From a virus, in IMG/VR virus record IMGVR_UViG_3300025626_000015, positions 1 through 64,000 of that record: DNA of 64,000 bases; one strand, given 5' to 3'. The translations under genes were made by a program, and so were the position numbers. Position 1 is the first letter of the stretch; every line of letters begins with the position of its first letter. This document shows, piece after piece, positions 20,518 to 30,300 of this stretch. The notes beneath the pieces are model-generated. The model was given only the letters and a program-made list of their open reading frames with translations, was not told the DNA's origin and searched no databases.

Positions 20518-21354
20518 ATGCCAGTATCATTTCCATTAGATAAAGTTCCACAAATTCCACCTAGGCTAACCGCAGTTGCTGTTGAAAAAATTATTGAATA
20601 TTTAAATGAAATTTTAGATAAATTACTAAAACTAGTTGATGAAGCAATACAATTACCAGATGATTGTTTATGTAATGATCCTAGAATTGAATCATTAAAA
20701 CAATCATTAAATGACGTTATGGAATTAATTAAAAAATTACAAGAAATGATTCCAAAAATTCAAGAAATGATAACATTATTCAAAACATTAGCTGATATTG
20801 CTACAGCTGTTAAATCATCAATTTATTTAATACCAGTAGTAGGACAAGCAGTAGCAGCTGCTGATTTATCATTAGTTCAAACAATGACATTAGAAAATGC
20901 AAAGAAATCGTTGGAGCAATTAGAAACAATACCTAGTAGATTAAATATAGGAATCGATTTAGCTGTAGAACAATTAGCTAAAGTAGCTGATAGATTAGCT
21001 CAAGCTTGTAGCGGAGCAGGAGATATAGAATCTGATGTAATACAAGTTCCTCAACAAATAAAGGATTCATTAGATAAATTAAATCGTGATAGTGATTATT
21101 ATAATGATTTATTACCAAGTGAATTTTATCAATTAAAAAATGTATCAAATGATGATCTAGATTTAAGAGCAGATTCTATAAAAGAATTGATTGAACAACA
21201 ACGTGATTTATTAACGTCATTACAAGAAGCACCTTCTTCAGTATTATCAGGAGTTGGAGCTCCTCAAAATGATATAGGAAAATCAGGAGATTATTATGTT
21301 GATATATCATCAAATCAAGTTTATGGACCAAAGTTGAATATAGGATGGTCGTAA
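20518..21354 (+). CDS. helical tail/baseplate-associated protein
   Basis: 278 residues, predominantly helical with strong heptad character (IIEYLNEILDKLLKLVDEAI, LNDVMELIKKLQEMIPKIQE), a CLC motif (residues 50-52) and a hydrophobic stretch (SSIYLIPVVGQAVAAADLSL) near residue 101. The C-terminal 20 residues (GKSGDYYVDISSNQVYGPKL) look like the short DxxTxxxY-GP turn found at the tips of tail proteins. Its position between the spike and gp25-like genes makes a baseplate or hub component likely. No T4 equivalent is recognised. Confidence 0.6.
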   Translation: MPVSFPLDKVPQIPPRLTAVAVEKIIEYLNEILDKLLKLVDEAIQLPDDCLCNDPRIESLKQSLNDVMELIKKLQEMIPKIQEMITLFKTLADIATAVKSSIYLIPVVGQAVAAADLSLVQTMTLENAKKSLEQLETIPSRLNIGIDLAVEQLAKVADRLAQACSGAGDIESDVIQVPQQIKDSLDKLNRDSDYYNDLLPSEFYQLKNVSNDDLDLRADSIKELIEQQRDLLTSLQEAPSSVLSGVGAPQNDIGKSGDYYVDISSNQVYGPKLNIGWS

Positions 21355-21368
21355 ATTTATATGTTTAA

Positions 21369-21376
21369 TATTTATA
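21369..21376 (+). promoter_or_regulatory. TATTTATA element
   Basis: Exact copy 16 bases before the ATG at 21393. Confidence 0.55.
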
Positions 21377-21392
21377 ATAAAAAGAAATAACC

Positions 21393-21872
21393 ATGAAACA
21401 AGAAAAATTTATTAATACACTAAAAAAAGTTATAAACGAAGAAGTTCGTTCTGTTATAAAACAAGAATTAACAGAAATACTAACAAATGGGTTACAATCG
21501 TCAATTGATGAATTAAAAGAGTCTAAAAAGATAGAATCTAAACAAACTAATATTAAATCAGTTACTAATAATAAAGTTAAATTTCAAAAAAATAAGTTCT
21601 CTGATATATTAAATGAAACTAATAAACTTACTGAAAATAAAAGTTCTGCAGATTATGCATCGTTAATGAATGAAGATATTGTTATGACATCAAAAGATGC
21701 ACAAGGATTTGGAATGAGAAGATCTATAGATAATAATACTTCGATAATGCAAGATCCAGAGTCTGGTAAATCTTTAAAAGTTGATCCAGTTATACAAAAA
21801 GCAATGACTCGAGATTATTCATCATTAATGAAAGCAATTGATAAGAAAAAAGGCAATGGCGTACCGGTTTGA
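21393..21872 (+). CDS. hypothetical charged protein in the baseplate operon (159 aa)
   Basis: Charged, mostly helical N-terminal half (KFINTLKKVINEEVRSVIKQ, ELTEILTNGLQSSIDELKES), then a Ser/Lys/Asn-rich linker and a final segment (GFGMRRSIDNNTSIMQDPES). The N-terminal KVINEEVRSV loosely resembles the third leader style seen at 10151, but there is no clear (I/L)-x-E|Q end. It overlaps the gp25-like gene by 17 bases. Unrecognised. It is probably a tail assembly helper given its place. Confidence 0.6.
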   Translation: MKQEKFINTLKKVINEEVRSVIKQELTEILTNGLQSSIDELKESKKIESKQTNIKSVTNNKVKFQKNKFSDILNETNKLTENKSSADYASLMNEDIVMTSKDAQGFGMRRSIDNNTSIMQDPESGKSLKVDPVIQKAMTRDYSSLMKAIDKKKGNGVPV

Positions 21873-22290
21873 AAATAAAGAAATATTAATTGATCAAGAT
21901 ATAGCAATTGGAATAAAGTTTCCATTTAATGGACAACGTATATTTAATTCTACCTTTACAACGTTAGAACAGTCTAATAGTAATATTAAAAATTTATTAT
22001 TAACAGGTAAGGGTGAACGATTTCAATTAAATGAATTTGGTACTGTATTAAAATATCTTCTTTTTGAACAACAATCAACTGAATTAAAGATAGCTATCGA
22101 TGAAGAAATACGAAATGCTGTTAATAGATGGTTGCCATATGTTAGTATAGAATCTATAGAAACTAATTATAATAGTCCTGCTGATACGTATATTACTATA
22201 AAAATTACATATATTGTTTCAAATATAGAAGCAGAACAATCATTAACATTATCGTCTAAAGAAGATGGATCGATAAATATAAATCCTTAA
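21856..22290 (+). CDS. baseplate wedge protein gp25-like
   Basis: I start it at ATG 21856 (MAYRFENKEILIDQDIAIGI). The ATG at 21838 only adds residues encoded inside the preceding gene. The 144-residue product has the gp25/IraD-type fold pattern: GIKFPFNGQRIFNSTFTTLE, SNIKNLLLTGKGERFQLNEF, GTVLKYLLFEQ (equivalent to the conserved G--L---LFE of gp25), and a C-terminal strand pair (SPADTYITIKITYIV). gp25 clamps gp6 in the baseplate wedge, and the gp6-like gene follows 10 bases downstream. Confident. Confidence 0.85.
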   Translation: MAYRFENKEILIDQDIAIGIKFPFNGQRIFNSTFTTLEQSNSNIKNLLLTGKGERFQLNEFGTVLKYLLFEQQSTELKIAIDEEIRNAVNRWLPYVSIESIETNYNSPADTYITIKITYIVSNIEAEQSLTLSSKEDGSININP

Positions 22291-22300
22291 GGAATAACAA

Positions 22301-24181
22301 ATGGATGTAGTGAAAGATGTAAAATATTTAAATAAAGATTTTAATCAATTTCGAAAAAATCTAATAGAATTTACAAAACAATATTTTCCTAATCAATATA
22401 CTGATTTTAATGAGTCATCTCCCGGCATGTTATTTGTTGAATTAGCTGCATATGTTGGAGATGTATTATCATTTTATACTGATACTAATTTAAAAGAATC
22501 TATATTAAGTCAAGCTCAAGAGCGTGGTAACATTATAAATCTAGCAAATATGTTAGGATATAAACCAATGAATTCAGTATCAGCTCAAGTCAAATTAAAT
22601 GTATTTCAGTTAATACCAGCAAAAGGTTCTGGAGTTAATAATAAACCTAATTATGATTTTGCATTGTCTATTGCGCCAGGTTTAGTAGTGAAACAAGAAG
22701 TTGGTTCTGCTGAGTTTAGAACAATAGATGTAGTAGATTTTAATTTATCATCATCTATTAGTCCAACAGAAGTTACAATTTACGAAGTAGATCCAAGCAC
22801 AAACGAACCGGTATATTATTTATTAAAGAAACAAGCACAAGCTATTTCTGGAAATAAAAAAACAAAAACATTTAAATTTGAATCTGCTAAATCATATGAT
22901 AAAATAGTATTACCAGAAAGTAATATTATAGAAATAATATCTGTAACAGAAGCTGATGGAGATAATTGGACAGAAGTACCATATTTAGCACAAGATACTA
23001 TTTTTGAAGAAGTATTAAATGTAAAAGAAAATGATCCAGACACATATCAATATCGTGATTCGTCTCCATATTTGTTAAAAATGAAAAAAGTAGCAAAACG
23101 ATTTATAACAAGATTGCGATCTGATAATAAAATTGAATTGCAATTTGGTTCTGGAGTTAGTGATAATAATGATGAAGAAATTATTCCTAATCCTAGTAAT
23201 GTTGGAAATGGATTAGAAAGATTAAGAAAAAATGTTAATGTAGATATAGACCCATCAAATTTTTTATATACTAAAGCGTATGGAGAAGCTCCGTCTAATA
23301 CTACATTAACTGTAACATATACAATAGGAAACGGAATTTCAGATAATATTGATAGTAATACTATTAAAAAAATTGACTTTATAGAATTTAATGATGATCC
23401 AAATGCTACAACATCACAATCAATGATGAATTTTGTAAAGTCTAGCGTTACTATTAATAACGATACTCCAGCGCGGGGAGGAAAGTCTGCAGATTCGTTG
23501 CAAGATATAAAAAATAATGCAGCTTCTAATTTTGCTACTCAAAACAGATTAGTAACAAAACAAGATTATATAGTTAGATCATATTCAATGCCTTCTAAAT
23601 TTGGAAGTGTTGCAAAGTCATATATAGTACCAGATGATCAAATATCACAAAATGATCTAGAAGACACTAGAATACCTAATCCGCTAGCTATGAATTTATA
23701 TGTTTTAGGTTTTAATTCGTCTAAACAATTAAGCCCATTAAATACAGCTGTGAAAAATAATTTAAAAACATATTTAGATTATTATAGAATTTTAACAGAT
23801 GCAGTCAATATTAAAGATGCGTTTATTATTAACTTTGGAATTGATTTTGAAATAACAGTATTACCTAATTATAATTCTAATGAAGTTTTATTGAAGTGTA
23901 TTGATACTTTACAAGTATATTTTAATATTGATAAATGGCAGATAAATCAACCAATTATTAAGTCTGAAGTAATGAATACATTAGCTAATACAGATGGGGT
24001 TCAAAGTGTAGTAGGATTAGAATTTAAAAATTTATATGATACTAATCAACGATATTCTGGAAATATTTATGATTTTACTACATCAACAAGACAAGGTATC
24101 ATTTATCCTAGCTTAGACCCTAGTATCTTTGAATTAAAATTTCCTAAAAAAGATATTAAAGGAAAAGTAACAACATATTAA
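22301..24181 (+). CDS. baseplate wedge protein gp6-like (gpJ family)
   Basis: 626 residues, close to T4 gp6 (660). The N-terminus is diagnostic: QYFPNQYTDFNESSPGMLFV, ELAAYVGDVLSFYTDTNLKE, ILSQAQERGNIINLANMLGY. The central domain has long strands (RFITRLRSDNKIELQFGSGV), and the C-terminal part has the gpJ-like NRLVTKQDYIVRSYSMPSKF. gp6 dimerises to form the iris-like ring that holds the six wedges together. It is preceded by AAGGA at the ribosome site and directly follows gp25. Confident. Confidence 0.9.
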   Translation: MDVVKDVKYLNKDFNQFRKNLIEFTKQYFPNQYTDFNESSPGMLFVELAAYVGDVLSFYTDTNLKESILSQAQERGNIINLANMLGYKPMNSVSAQVKLNVFQLIPAKGSGVNNKPNYDFALSIAPGLVVKQEVGSAEFRTIDVVDFNLSSSISPTEVTIYEVDPSTNEPVYYLLKKQAQAISGNKKTKTFKFESAKSYDKIVLPESNIIEIISVTEADGDNWTEVPYLAQDTIFEEVLNVKENDPDTYQYRDSSPYLLKMKKVAKRFITRLRSDNKIELQFGSGVSDNNDEEIIPNPSNVGNGLERLRKNVNVDIDPSNFLYTKAYGEAPSNTTLTVTYTIGNGISDNIDSNTIKKIDFIEFNDDPNATTSQSMMNFVKSSVTINNDTPARGGKSADSLQDIKNNAASNFATQNRLVTKQDYIVRSYSMPSKFGSVAKSYIVPDDQISQNDLEDTRIPNPLAMNLYVLGFNSSKQLSPLNTAVKNNLKTYLDYYRILTDAVNIKDAFIINFGIDFEITVLPNYNSNEVLLKCIDTLQVYFNIDKWQINQPIIKSEVMNTLANTDGVQSVVGLEFKNLYDTNQRYSGNIYDFTTSTRQGIIYPSLDPSIFELKFPKKDIKGKVTTY

Positions 24182-24189
24182 CATGAAAA

Positions 24190-24197
24190 TATTTATA
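24190..24197 (+). promoter_or_regulatory. TATTTATA element
   Basis: Exact copy only 7 bases before the ATG at 24205, another potentially leaderless case. Confidence 0.5.
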
Positions 24198-24204
24198 TAA
24201 AATT

Positions 24205-24834
24205 ATGGCACTAACATTATCAACATCAGGAATAACTAATTCAGAAACAATTCAAGCATCTCATGTATCGCAATCAATTGATGCATTAAAAGGAACTCAT
24301 GCGTATAATTTAACTCCATCTGGATCATTTACGTTTACAGGAAATACAGTTTTTGCTGGAAAAGTACAAGGAGCAATTTCAAATATAGTTAGTGAAGCGG
24401 TTAGATCTGCTAGTACAGTAACTGTAAATATAAATGATAGATCAACTTCTGTATATGTTTTATCAGCTAATGCTGATGGGAATCAGGGATCGAATCAAAT
24501 TTCATATCAATTACCTAGACCAACCAGTACTACTCCTGGAACTACATATAGAATTATAATTGGACAAATAGGAGCTAGCGCTACAAGTCCTGATGCATTA
24601 TCAAGACCATTTTCAATTATAATTGAATCAAGTACTCAAGCATTATTAGGAAGTATTGTTGGTATTAGTAGTGATGCTCAAACTGTGTTACAACGAAGTA
24701 ATGGTCCTTTTGTTTCTTTAGCAATTGCTTCAGATAGATTAAACACCGGAGATTCTTTTGATTTATTTTGCGACGGATCATATTGGTATGTAACAGGCTT
24801 TATAAATTCTCCTAGTGTTAGTTATTCAAATTAA
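24205..24834 (+). CDS. tail structural protein, Ser/Thr-rich beta protein
   Basis: 209 residues, rich in Ser/Thr/Gly and strands (TVTVNINDRSTSVYVLSANA, QISYQLPRPTSTTPGTTYRI), with a final motif FDLFCDGSYWYVTGFINSPS, resembling the DGxxWxV element at the end of many tail fibre head domains. No chaperone or peptidase signature. It follows gp6 and precedes the large adhesin-like genes, so a baseplate-proximal fibre or wedge accessory is likely. Not recognised at family level. Confidence 0.6.
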   Translation: MALTLSTSGITNSETIQASHVSQSIDALKGTHAYNLTPSGSFTFTGNTVFAGKVQGAISNIVSEAVRSASTVTVNINDRSTSVYVLSANADGNQGSNQISYQLPRPTSTTPGTTYRIIIGQIGASATSPDALSRPFSIIIESSTQALLGSIVGISSDAQTVLQRSNGPFVSLAIASDRLNTGDSFDLFCDGSYWYVTGFINSPSVSYSN

Positions 24835-24848
24835 TAGAAAAATAAAAA

Positions 24849-26000
24849 ATGTTTAAAATATTATACCCATCTCAGGACACAACTATTTTAGAAGCTTCTA
24901 AAACACTTAATGCTGGTTTAGATGAAATTTTAGCAATAGGAAAATCAGATTCTACAGGTGGTACAAATTATTTAAAATCAAGATCATTAGTTAAATTTGA
25001 TATTACTCAAGTTAACACAGCGTTAACAAAATATAATGTTGCTATTGAAAATTGTAAATTCTTTTTACAATTATATACAACTCATGCAGTTAATTTACCT
25101 TCTTCTTATACTATAGAAGGAAAAGTATTAGGGGATGATTGGGATAATGGATTAGGATATGTTAATTCTTCACCAATTATTACAGATGGATGTACTTGGT
25201 CGTATCCTAAATCAGGAAGTTATTGGACTTCAGGATCTCAAAACCAAGAAATTGCTGCAGGAAGTAATTTAATAATTAAAGGATTAGGATATGGAGGAAG
25301 TTTTCTAGAACAATCTCCTAATTCTGGATTACAATTAGAATTTTCGCAATCATTTACAAGAGTTACAGATTTAGATTCAGCTTCTAGTACTAGAAATACA
25401 GATATCTATATGGATGTAACATCTGCAATTAGAATTTGGCAATCAGGATCAAATGGAGTTTCTATACCAAATAATGGATTTTTACTTCAATTTTCTGATA
25501 CAGACGAAGCATTGGTAAATAAATTTGGATCTATTAAATTTTTTAGTAGAGAAACTCATACCATATATGTTCCCAAATTATTAATGTTATTTGATAAATC
25601 ATCGTTCTCAACAGGATCTTTATCTGAATTTAATATTGAATCATATAAAATATATACTGATTTACAAAAAGAATATAAAGACACTAGTGTAAATAAAGTT
25701 AGAATTTTTGCAAGAGATAGATATCCACAAAAGTCGCCAACAAATTTATTTCCAGAAGAGTCTGTTAAATTTTTACCTACTGGATCATTATATTCAATAA
25801 GAGATGCAGGAACAGAAGAAGTTGTAATTCCTTTCAATGAAACATATACTAAAATTAGTTGTGATTCAATTAGTAATTTTATTAGTTTAGATATGACAGG
25901 TTTAATGCCAGAACGGTATTATAGATTATGTTTTAAAGTGACATCTGGAATATATGACGAGTTTATAGAAGATGACTTCTATTTTAAAATAGTAAGATAA
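24849..26000 (+). CDS. tail structural protein with DNRLRE-like N-terminal domain
   Basis: 383 residues. The first about 200 residues follow the DNRLRE/CBM96-like pattern: DTTILEASKTLNAGLDEILA, NYLKSRSLVKFDITQV, and later MDVTSAIRIWQSGSNG, with a final FLLQFSDTDEA and IKFFSRET. This beta-sandwich module is found in adhesive proteins. The C-terminal part (KVRIFARDRYPQKSPTNLFP) is conserved-looking and may bind the baseplate. Placed between gp6 and other tail genes, it is likely a baseplate or fibre-base protein. Confidence 0.6.
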   Translation: MFKILYPSQDTTILEASKTLNAGLDEILAIGKSDSTGGTNYLKSRSLVKFDITQVNTALTKYNVAIENCKFFLQLYTTHAVNLPSSYTIEGKVLGDDWDNGLGYVNSSPIITDGCTWSYPKSGSYWTSGSQNQEIAAGSNLIIKGLGYGGSFLEQSPNSGLQLEFSQSFTRVTDLDSASSTRNTDIYMDVTSAIRIWQSGSNGVSIPNNGFLLQFSDTDEALVNKFGSIKFFSRETHTIYVPKLLMLFDKSSFSTGSLSEFNIESYKIYTDLQKEYKDTSVNKVRIFARDRYPQKSPTNLFPEESVKFLPTGSLYSIRDAGTEEVVIPFNETYTKISCDSISNFISLDMTGLMPERYYRLCFKVTSGIYDEFIEDDFYFKIVR

Positions 26001-26001
26001 T

Positions 26002-27393
26002 ATGTTAATACATAAATTAAAATTATATCCTAATCAGTCTCAAGGCGGAGCTTATGCAGCTAATTCAGGAGGATCTGGTCCTCAACCAACTGGTAACGGT
26101 TATACTCCTGGTGGTGAATATATAGATGGCACAGGAGCTGATTATGTAGGAGCATGGCATTCACATTCAAATGGTGTTATTACAAAAGGAACAATTCAAT
26201 CTCATACTAATATTTCTAATGAAGATGTATTATTTCCAATTAATACATCTACTCCAAATGCGCCTGATCCATACTCTCTACCACCTAGTACTAATTCAGC
26301 AACAGTCGCAACTAATAATTCTATACAAGGAAATTCTGGAATACAACTAGCAACTCCAAATACTTCTGGAATACAACTAGCAACTCCAAATACTTCTGGT
26401 CCTTCTGGAGCAGGAAGAACAGGAACAAATACTCCTAGTAATTCTGGACCATTGTTTTTACCCGTACAATTTGTTCCAACTGGATCTGTAACGTCAAATG
26501 CTATTTATCAGCAACCGCCATTTATAGCTACTAATATTCAAGAAGAATATATACAAAATGGAATAACATTTAAATCTAATGATTCTTTAGTAAACAATAG
26601 AAATTCCGCCGGAAATTTAGTATTCGAAGAAAATTCACAAAATAATCAAAATTTATTAATAGACTCAGCAATTGAAACATATACCAATAAATCGTTTATT
26701 GAAGCAGTTAATACACAATTTAATTATTTTAAATTTCCAGCTAAAATTGGAATTGATTCTACTTTAGATTTATCATTTAACTCTACATTTGATGTAGAAG
26801 ATACAGGAGTTGATCCAGCAACAAGCTATAATATATTAAATCCTAAAGCATCAGATGGAACTACAATAAATGATTATGCAATAACTAGTACGTCTACTGG
26901 GGATGGAATGAGATTAATACCATTTAATAAAACATTAGCCGGTGCACCTATAGACAATGACTTATCTGCTTTTGTATTAACTCCAGAAAAAATAAAATAT
27001 ATTAAAGAATCAAATAAAGCAATAAAAATTACTGCAGCTGCAAGTCATAGACCACAAAGTGATATTAATACAGGATTTGTATTAGGATTAGGAAGAAAAA
27101 TGCCGTTGGCATATAGATCCTGGCCACAAAACGCCGGGGCATTATATAGTAATAAATTTCCATATGTATCAAAAACTACTTTACAACTAGGTGGAGGTAG
27201 CTCACAAGATCATTTTGATACATATGTTTATCTTAGAATAGATTATGTAATCGATCCGGATGATATGGTGCCATATGATCAATATAGTGTTTATAATTGT
27301 AGTGGTAATGCAGCTTGGTATTTAAGACAATCTGCTAGATTTCAAATTTCATTAATAGATGATCCAGGACCAACTGGATATGGTAAGGTATAA
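26002..27393 (+). CDS. tail structural protein with tandem repeat
   Basis: 463 residues. The N-terminus MLIHKLKLYPNQS resembles that of the protein at 31836 (ENLKKLPNQK), suggesting a shared attachment tag. Residues 5-150 are Gly/Asn/Ser/Pro-rich and low complexity (GGEYIDGTGADYVGAWHSHS), including the decapeptide GIQLATPNTS repeated twice. The C-terminal half is a folded beta protein (YVYLRIDYVIDPDDMVPYDQ, NCSGNAAWYLRQSARFQISL). It starts one base after the previous stop. Likely a baseplate-associated protein. No family is recognised. Confidence 0.6.
   Translation: MLIHKLKLYPNQSQGGAYAANSGGSGPQPTGNGYTPGGEYIDGTGADYVGAWHSHSNGVITKGTIQSHTNISNEDVLFPINTSTPNAPDPYSLPPSTNSATVATNNSIQGNSGIQLATPNTSGIQLATPNTSGPSGAGRTGTNTPSNSGPLFLPVQFVPTGSVTSNAIYQQPPFIATNIQEEYIQNGITFKSNDSLVNNRNSAGNLVFEENSQNNQNLLIDSAIETYTNKSFIEAVNTQFNYFKFPAKIGIDSTLDLSFNSTFDVEDTGVDPATSYNILNPKASDGTTINDYAITSTSTGDGMRLIPFNKTLAGAPIDNDLSAFVLTPEKIKYIKESNKAIKITAAASHRPQSDINTGFVLGLGRKMPLAYRSWPQNAGALYSNKFPYVSKTTLQLGGGSSQDHFDTYVYLRIDYVIDPDDMVPYDQYSVYNCSGNAAWYLRQSARFQISLIDDPGPTGYGKV
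26335..26394. repeat. 30-bp tandem repeat, two perfect copies
   Basis: 26335-26364 and 26365-26394 are identical and in frame, each encoding the decapeptide SGIQLATPNT. The perfect identity indicates a recent slippage or unequal recombination event. Confidence 0.95.
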
Positions 27394-27399
27394 TATAAT

Positions 27400-30300
27400 A
27401 TGTTAAAACAATATTCAAATATTGATCAAATATTAAATTCAAAAGAATCTTTATCTGCAAAACGATTACCTAATGTAGATTATGAATTATTAGATTATCC
27501 AGACTATCGTATAAGTTACGCTCCTGTATTAAATACAACTAGTAATCAAAAAACAGAATTTCATATATATTCAAATAATTCATGGATAACAGGAAATCAT
27601 TCAATACAATCTAATAATATATCTCCTCAAATTCCAAATGTTACATTTCCTATACCAGTATTAGATATAAATTTATATCATGAATTTGAATCATTAGGAA
27701 TTACTGGAGGTAATTTTAGGATTGTTTTAAACTTTTTTGAAAATTTAATTGGAAGTTATGATAATCAATATCTAAAAGTATCAGAAATATCTCCGGACCG
27801 TACTGAAATAAAGTTATCATTAATTGATAATACAAATCAATCAGCATTAACTCAGTTAGTTAATTTTATTGACGATGTAAATCAGACACAATTAAATGAT
27901 AATATAATTAATCCAAATGTAACAGAAACATATTTATTAAACTTTAGTCAGAATAATTGTATACAATTTGTTAATAGTGTTGTAGTTGGATCTAATTTAT
28001 ATGTAAAATTATTAAAACCATTACCAGTTGATATTGATTTAAAATTCAAATGTTGGGTAGTACAAGAAAAAAAATTACCATATATTGATACTGTTGAAAT
28101 AACACCAGAATCATTATTATCAACATTGACAACATTATCTGGTCCTAATTGGCAAGCAAATACAAATGCAGCAAATATTTCTACTGAAACAGATTTAAAA
28201 TCATGGAATGATTTATTAGGATCATCAATTCAAACATCTCAACAAATAATTGATTCATATTTTTCTGGATCATTATCTGGAATTGATTTAAATATAGATT
28301 ATTCTGATTTTAATAATTTTATTTTTTATAGTTCTGCAGCAGAACGATTAGCTAATTTCAGATACAAATTAGGATTAATTGAAACATATACATCACAATC
28401 TGTAGTTATTTCAAATATTAACAGTGCTGTTAGCACAACTAATGCTAATGATTATACTCAATTAAAAACAAATTTAATTTCTGGATTTGATGAGTTTGAA
28501 AATTATCTTTACTATGAGTCATCGTCATTATTATTCACTCATGATCAATATAATTCATATGATGTAACTGTTTCAGAATTAACAGGGAGTTATGTACAAC
28601 CAGCTCCAAAAAATAATTCTACTAAACCATATTCATTAATGTCTGTTACTAGTAGTAATTTTATTACATGGTATGATTCATTATATACATCAGCTAGTTT
28701 ATATGATAGTTTTAATACAAATATATTAACCAATGGTATTCCGGAATTTATAAGATTTGATTCTGATAACTCTGATATGAGTGTATTTGTTAATATGTTA
28801 GGTCATCATTTTGATATTTTATATACATATATTAGATATCTATCAAAAATATATGATAGAGATGAACATCCAAAAAGAGGAGTTCCAAATCAACTATTAT
28901 ATAATGTAGCAAAACAATTTGGATGGAATTTATCAGAAGGAAGTCAAGGATCTGATTTATGGGAATATTTATTTGGAACTAATGAACAAGGAATTCCAAT
29001 AACAGGATCATTATCTGTTGGAGATCCTGCAGTTTCGAAACGAGATACAACATATAGTATATGGAGAAGAATTGTTAATAATTTACCATTATTATTGAAA
29101 TCAAAAGGAACTAAGCGTAGTATACGGGCTATGTTATCATGTTATGGAATACCACAATCGTTAATTTCGATTAATGAATACGGAGGCCCTAGAATTGAAA
29201 GAGCTCCTATATATGAAACACAAGAATTTAATTATGCATTAGATTTGATAAATAATGCTGCAGGGACAGTTACTGTAAATTATACAAAACCAATCCAGGC
29301 TGTAGAATTAAGATTCCGAACTGATAATGTACTCAAAAATCCTTCGGTACCATCTACCATGAATTTATTTTCAATTGGTGGAAACGATGTTACAATTGAT
29401 TTTAACAGCGGAACATTAGGTACTATTAGAGTTAATACGACTGCGTCTGGATTAATTGACTGTTTTGATGGAGAATATTTGAATACATTATTAAGATCTG
29501 GTTCAAATGGGTCATTGGAAATATTAGCACAAAAATCAAAATATGGAAAAATAATATCTACTGTATCAGCTTCGATAACTGGAAGTTTTCCGGATACTGG
29601 ACAATTGACTTTAGGTGGAACTACCGGAGGTTCTAGATTATACGGACAATTGCAAGAATTAAGATTTTGGAGTTCTAGTTTAAACATAGCACCATTTTCA
29701 AATCATACAAAAGCTCCTGGAGCGTATGATGGTAATGTCGACACATATGAAGAATTAGTAGCAAGATTTCCATTAAATGAAAAAGTTAATCATTCTGTAA
29801 CGTCTAGTTTACAAGGTGTTGAACCAAACTATTCTAGAATATCTGCTTCGTTTAATAGTTGGTCTACTGCTGAGCCATATAATTCTCAAGAAGAAACATA
29901 TTATTATGATGCTATTTCTGTAGGAAATGATACTTTAGATGATAATAAAATTAGATTAGAAGATAATAAATTAATAAGTACATTATCTCCGGATAGTAGA
30001 GCAGAACAAAGTCAATACGACAAAGCTCCTTTAGATTCAGCAAAGTTAGGAATATTTTATTCTCCGCAGACAATGATTAATGAAGATATTATTGCTCAAT
30101 TAGGATTTGTAGATTTAGAAGATTATATTGGAGATCCTGCAGATCAAGATTCTAGATCATATCCAGCTTTAGAAAAATTTTCTGAAACATATTGGAAAAA
30201 ATATTCAGATAAAAATAATATTAATGAATTTTTACGTATATTTAGTTTATTTGATTTATCATTCTTTTCACAAATTGAACAGTTATTACCAGCAAGAGTT

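Noticed and set aside
26335-26394. CRISPR-like repeat
   Set aside because: Two adjacent in-frame copies without spacers, so it is a coding tandem repeat and not a CRISPR array.
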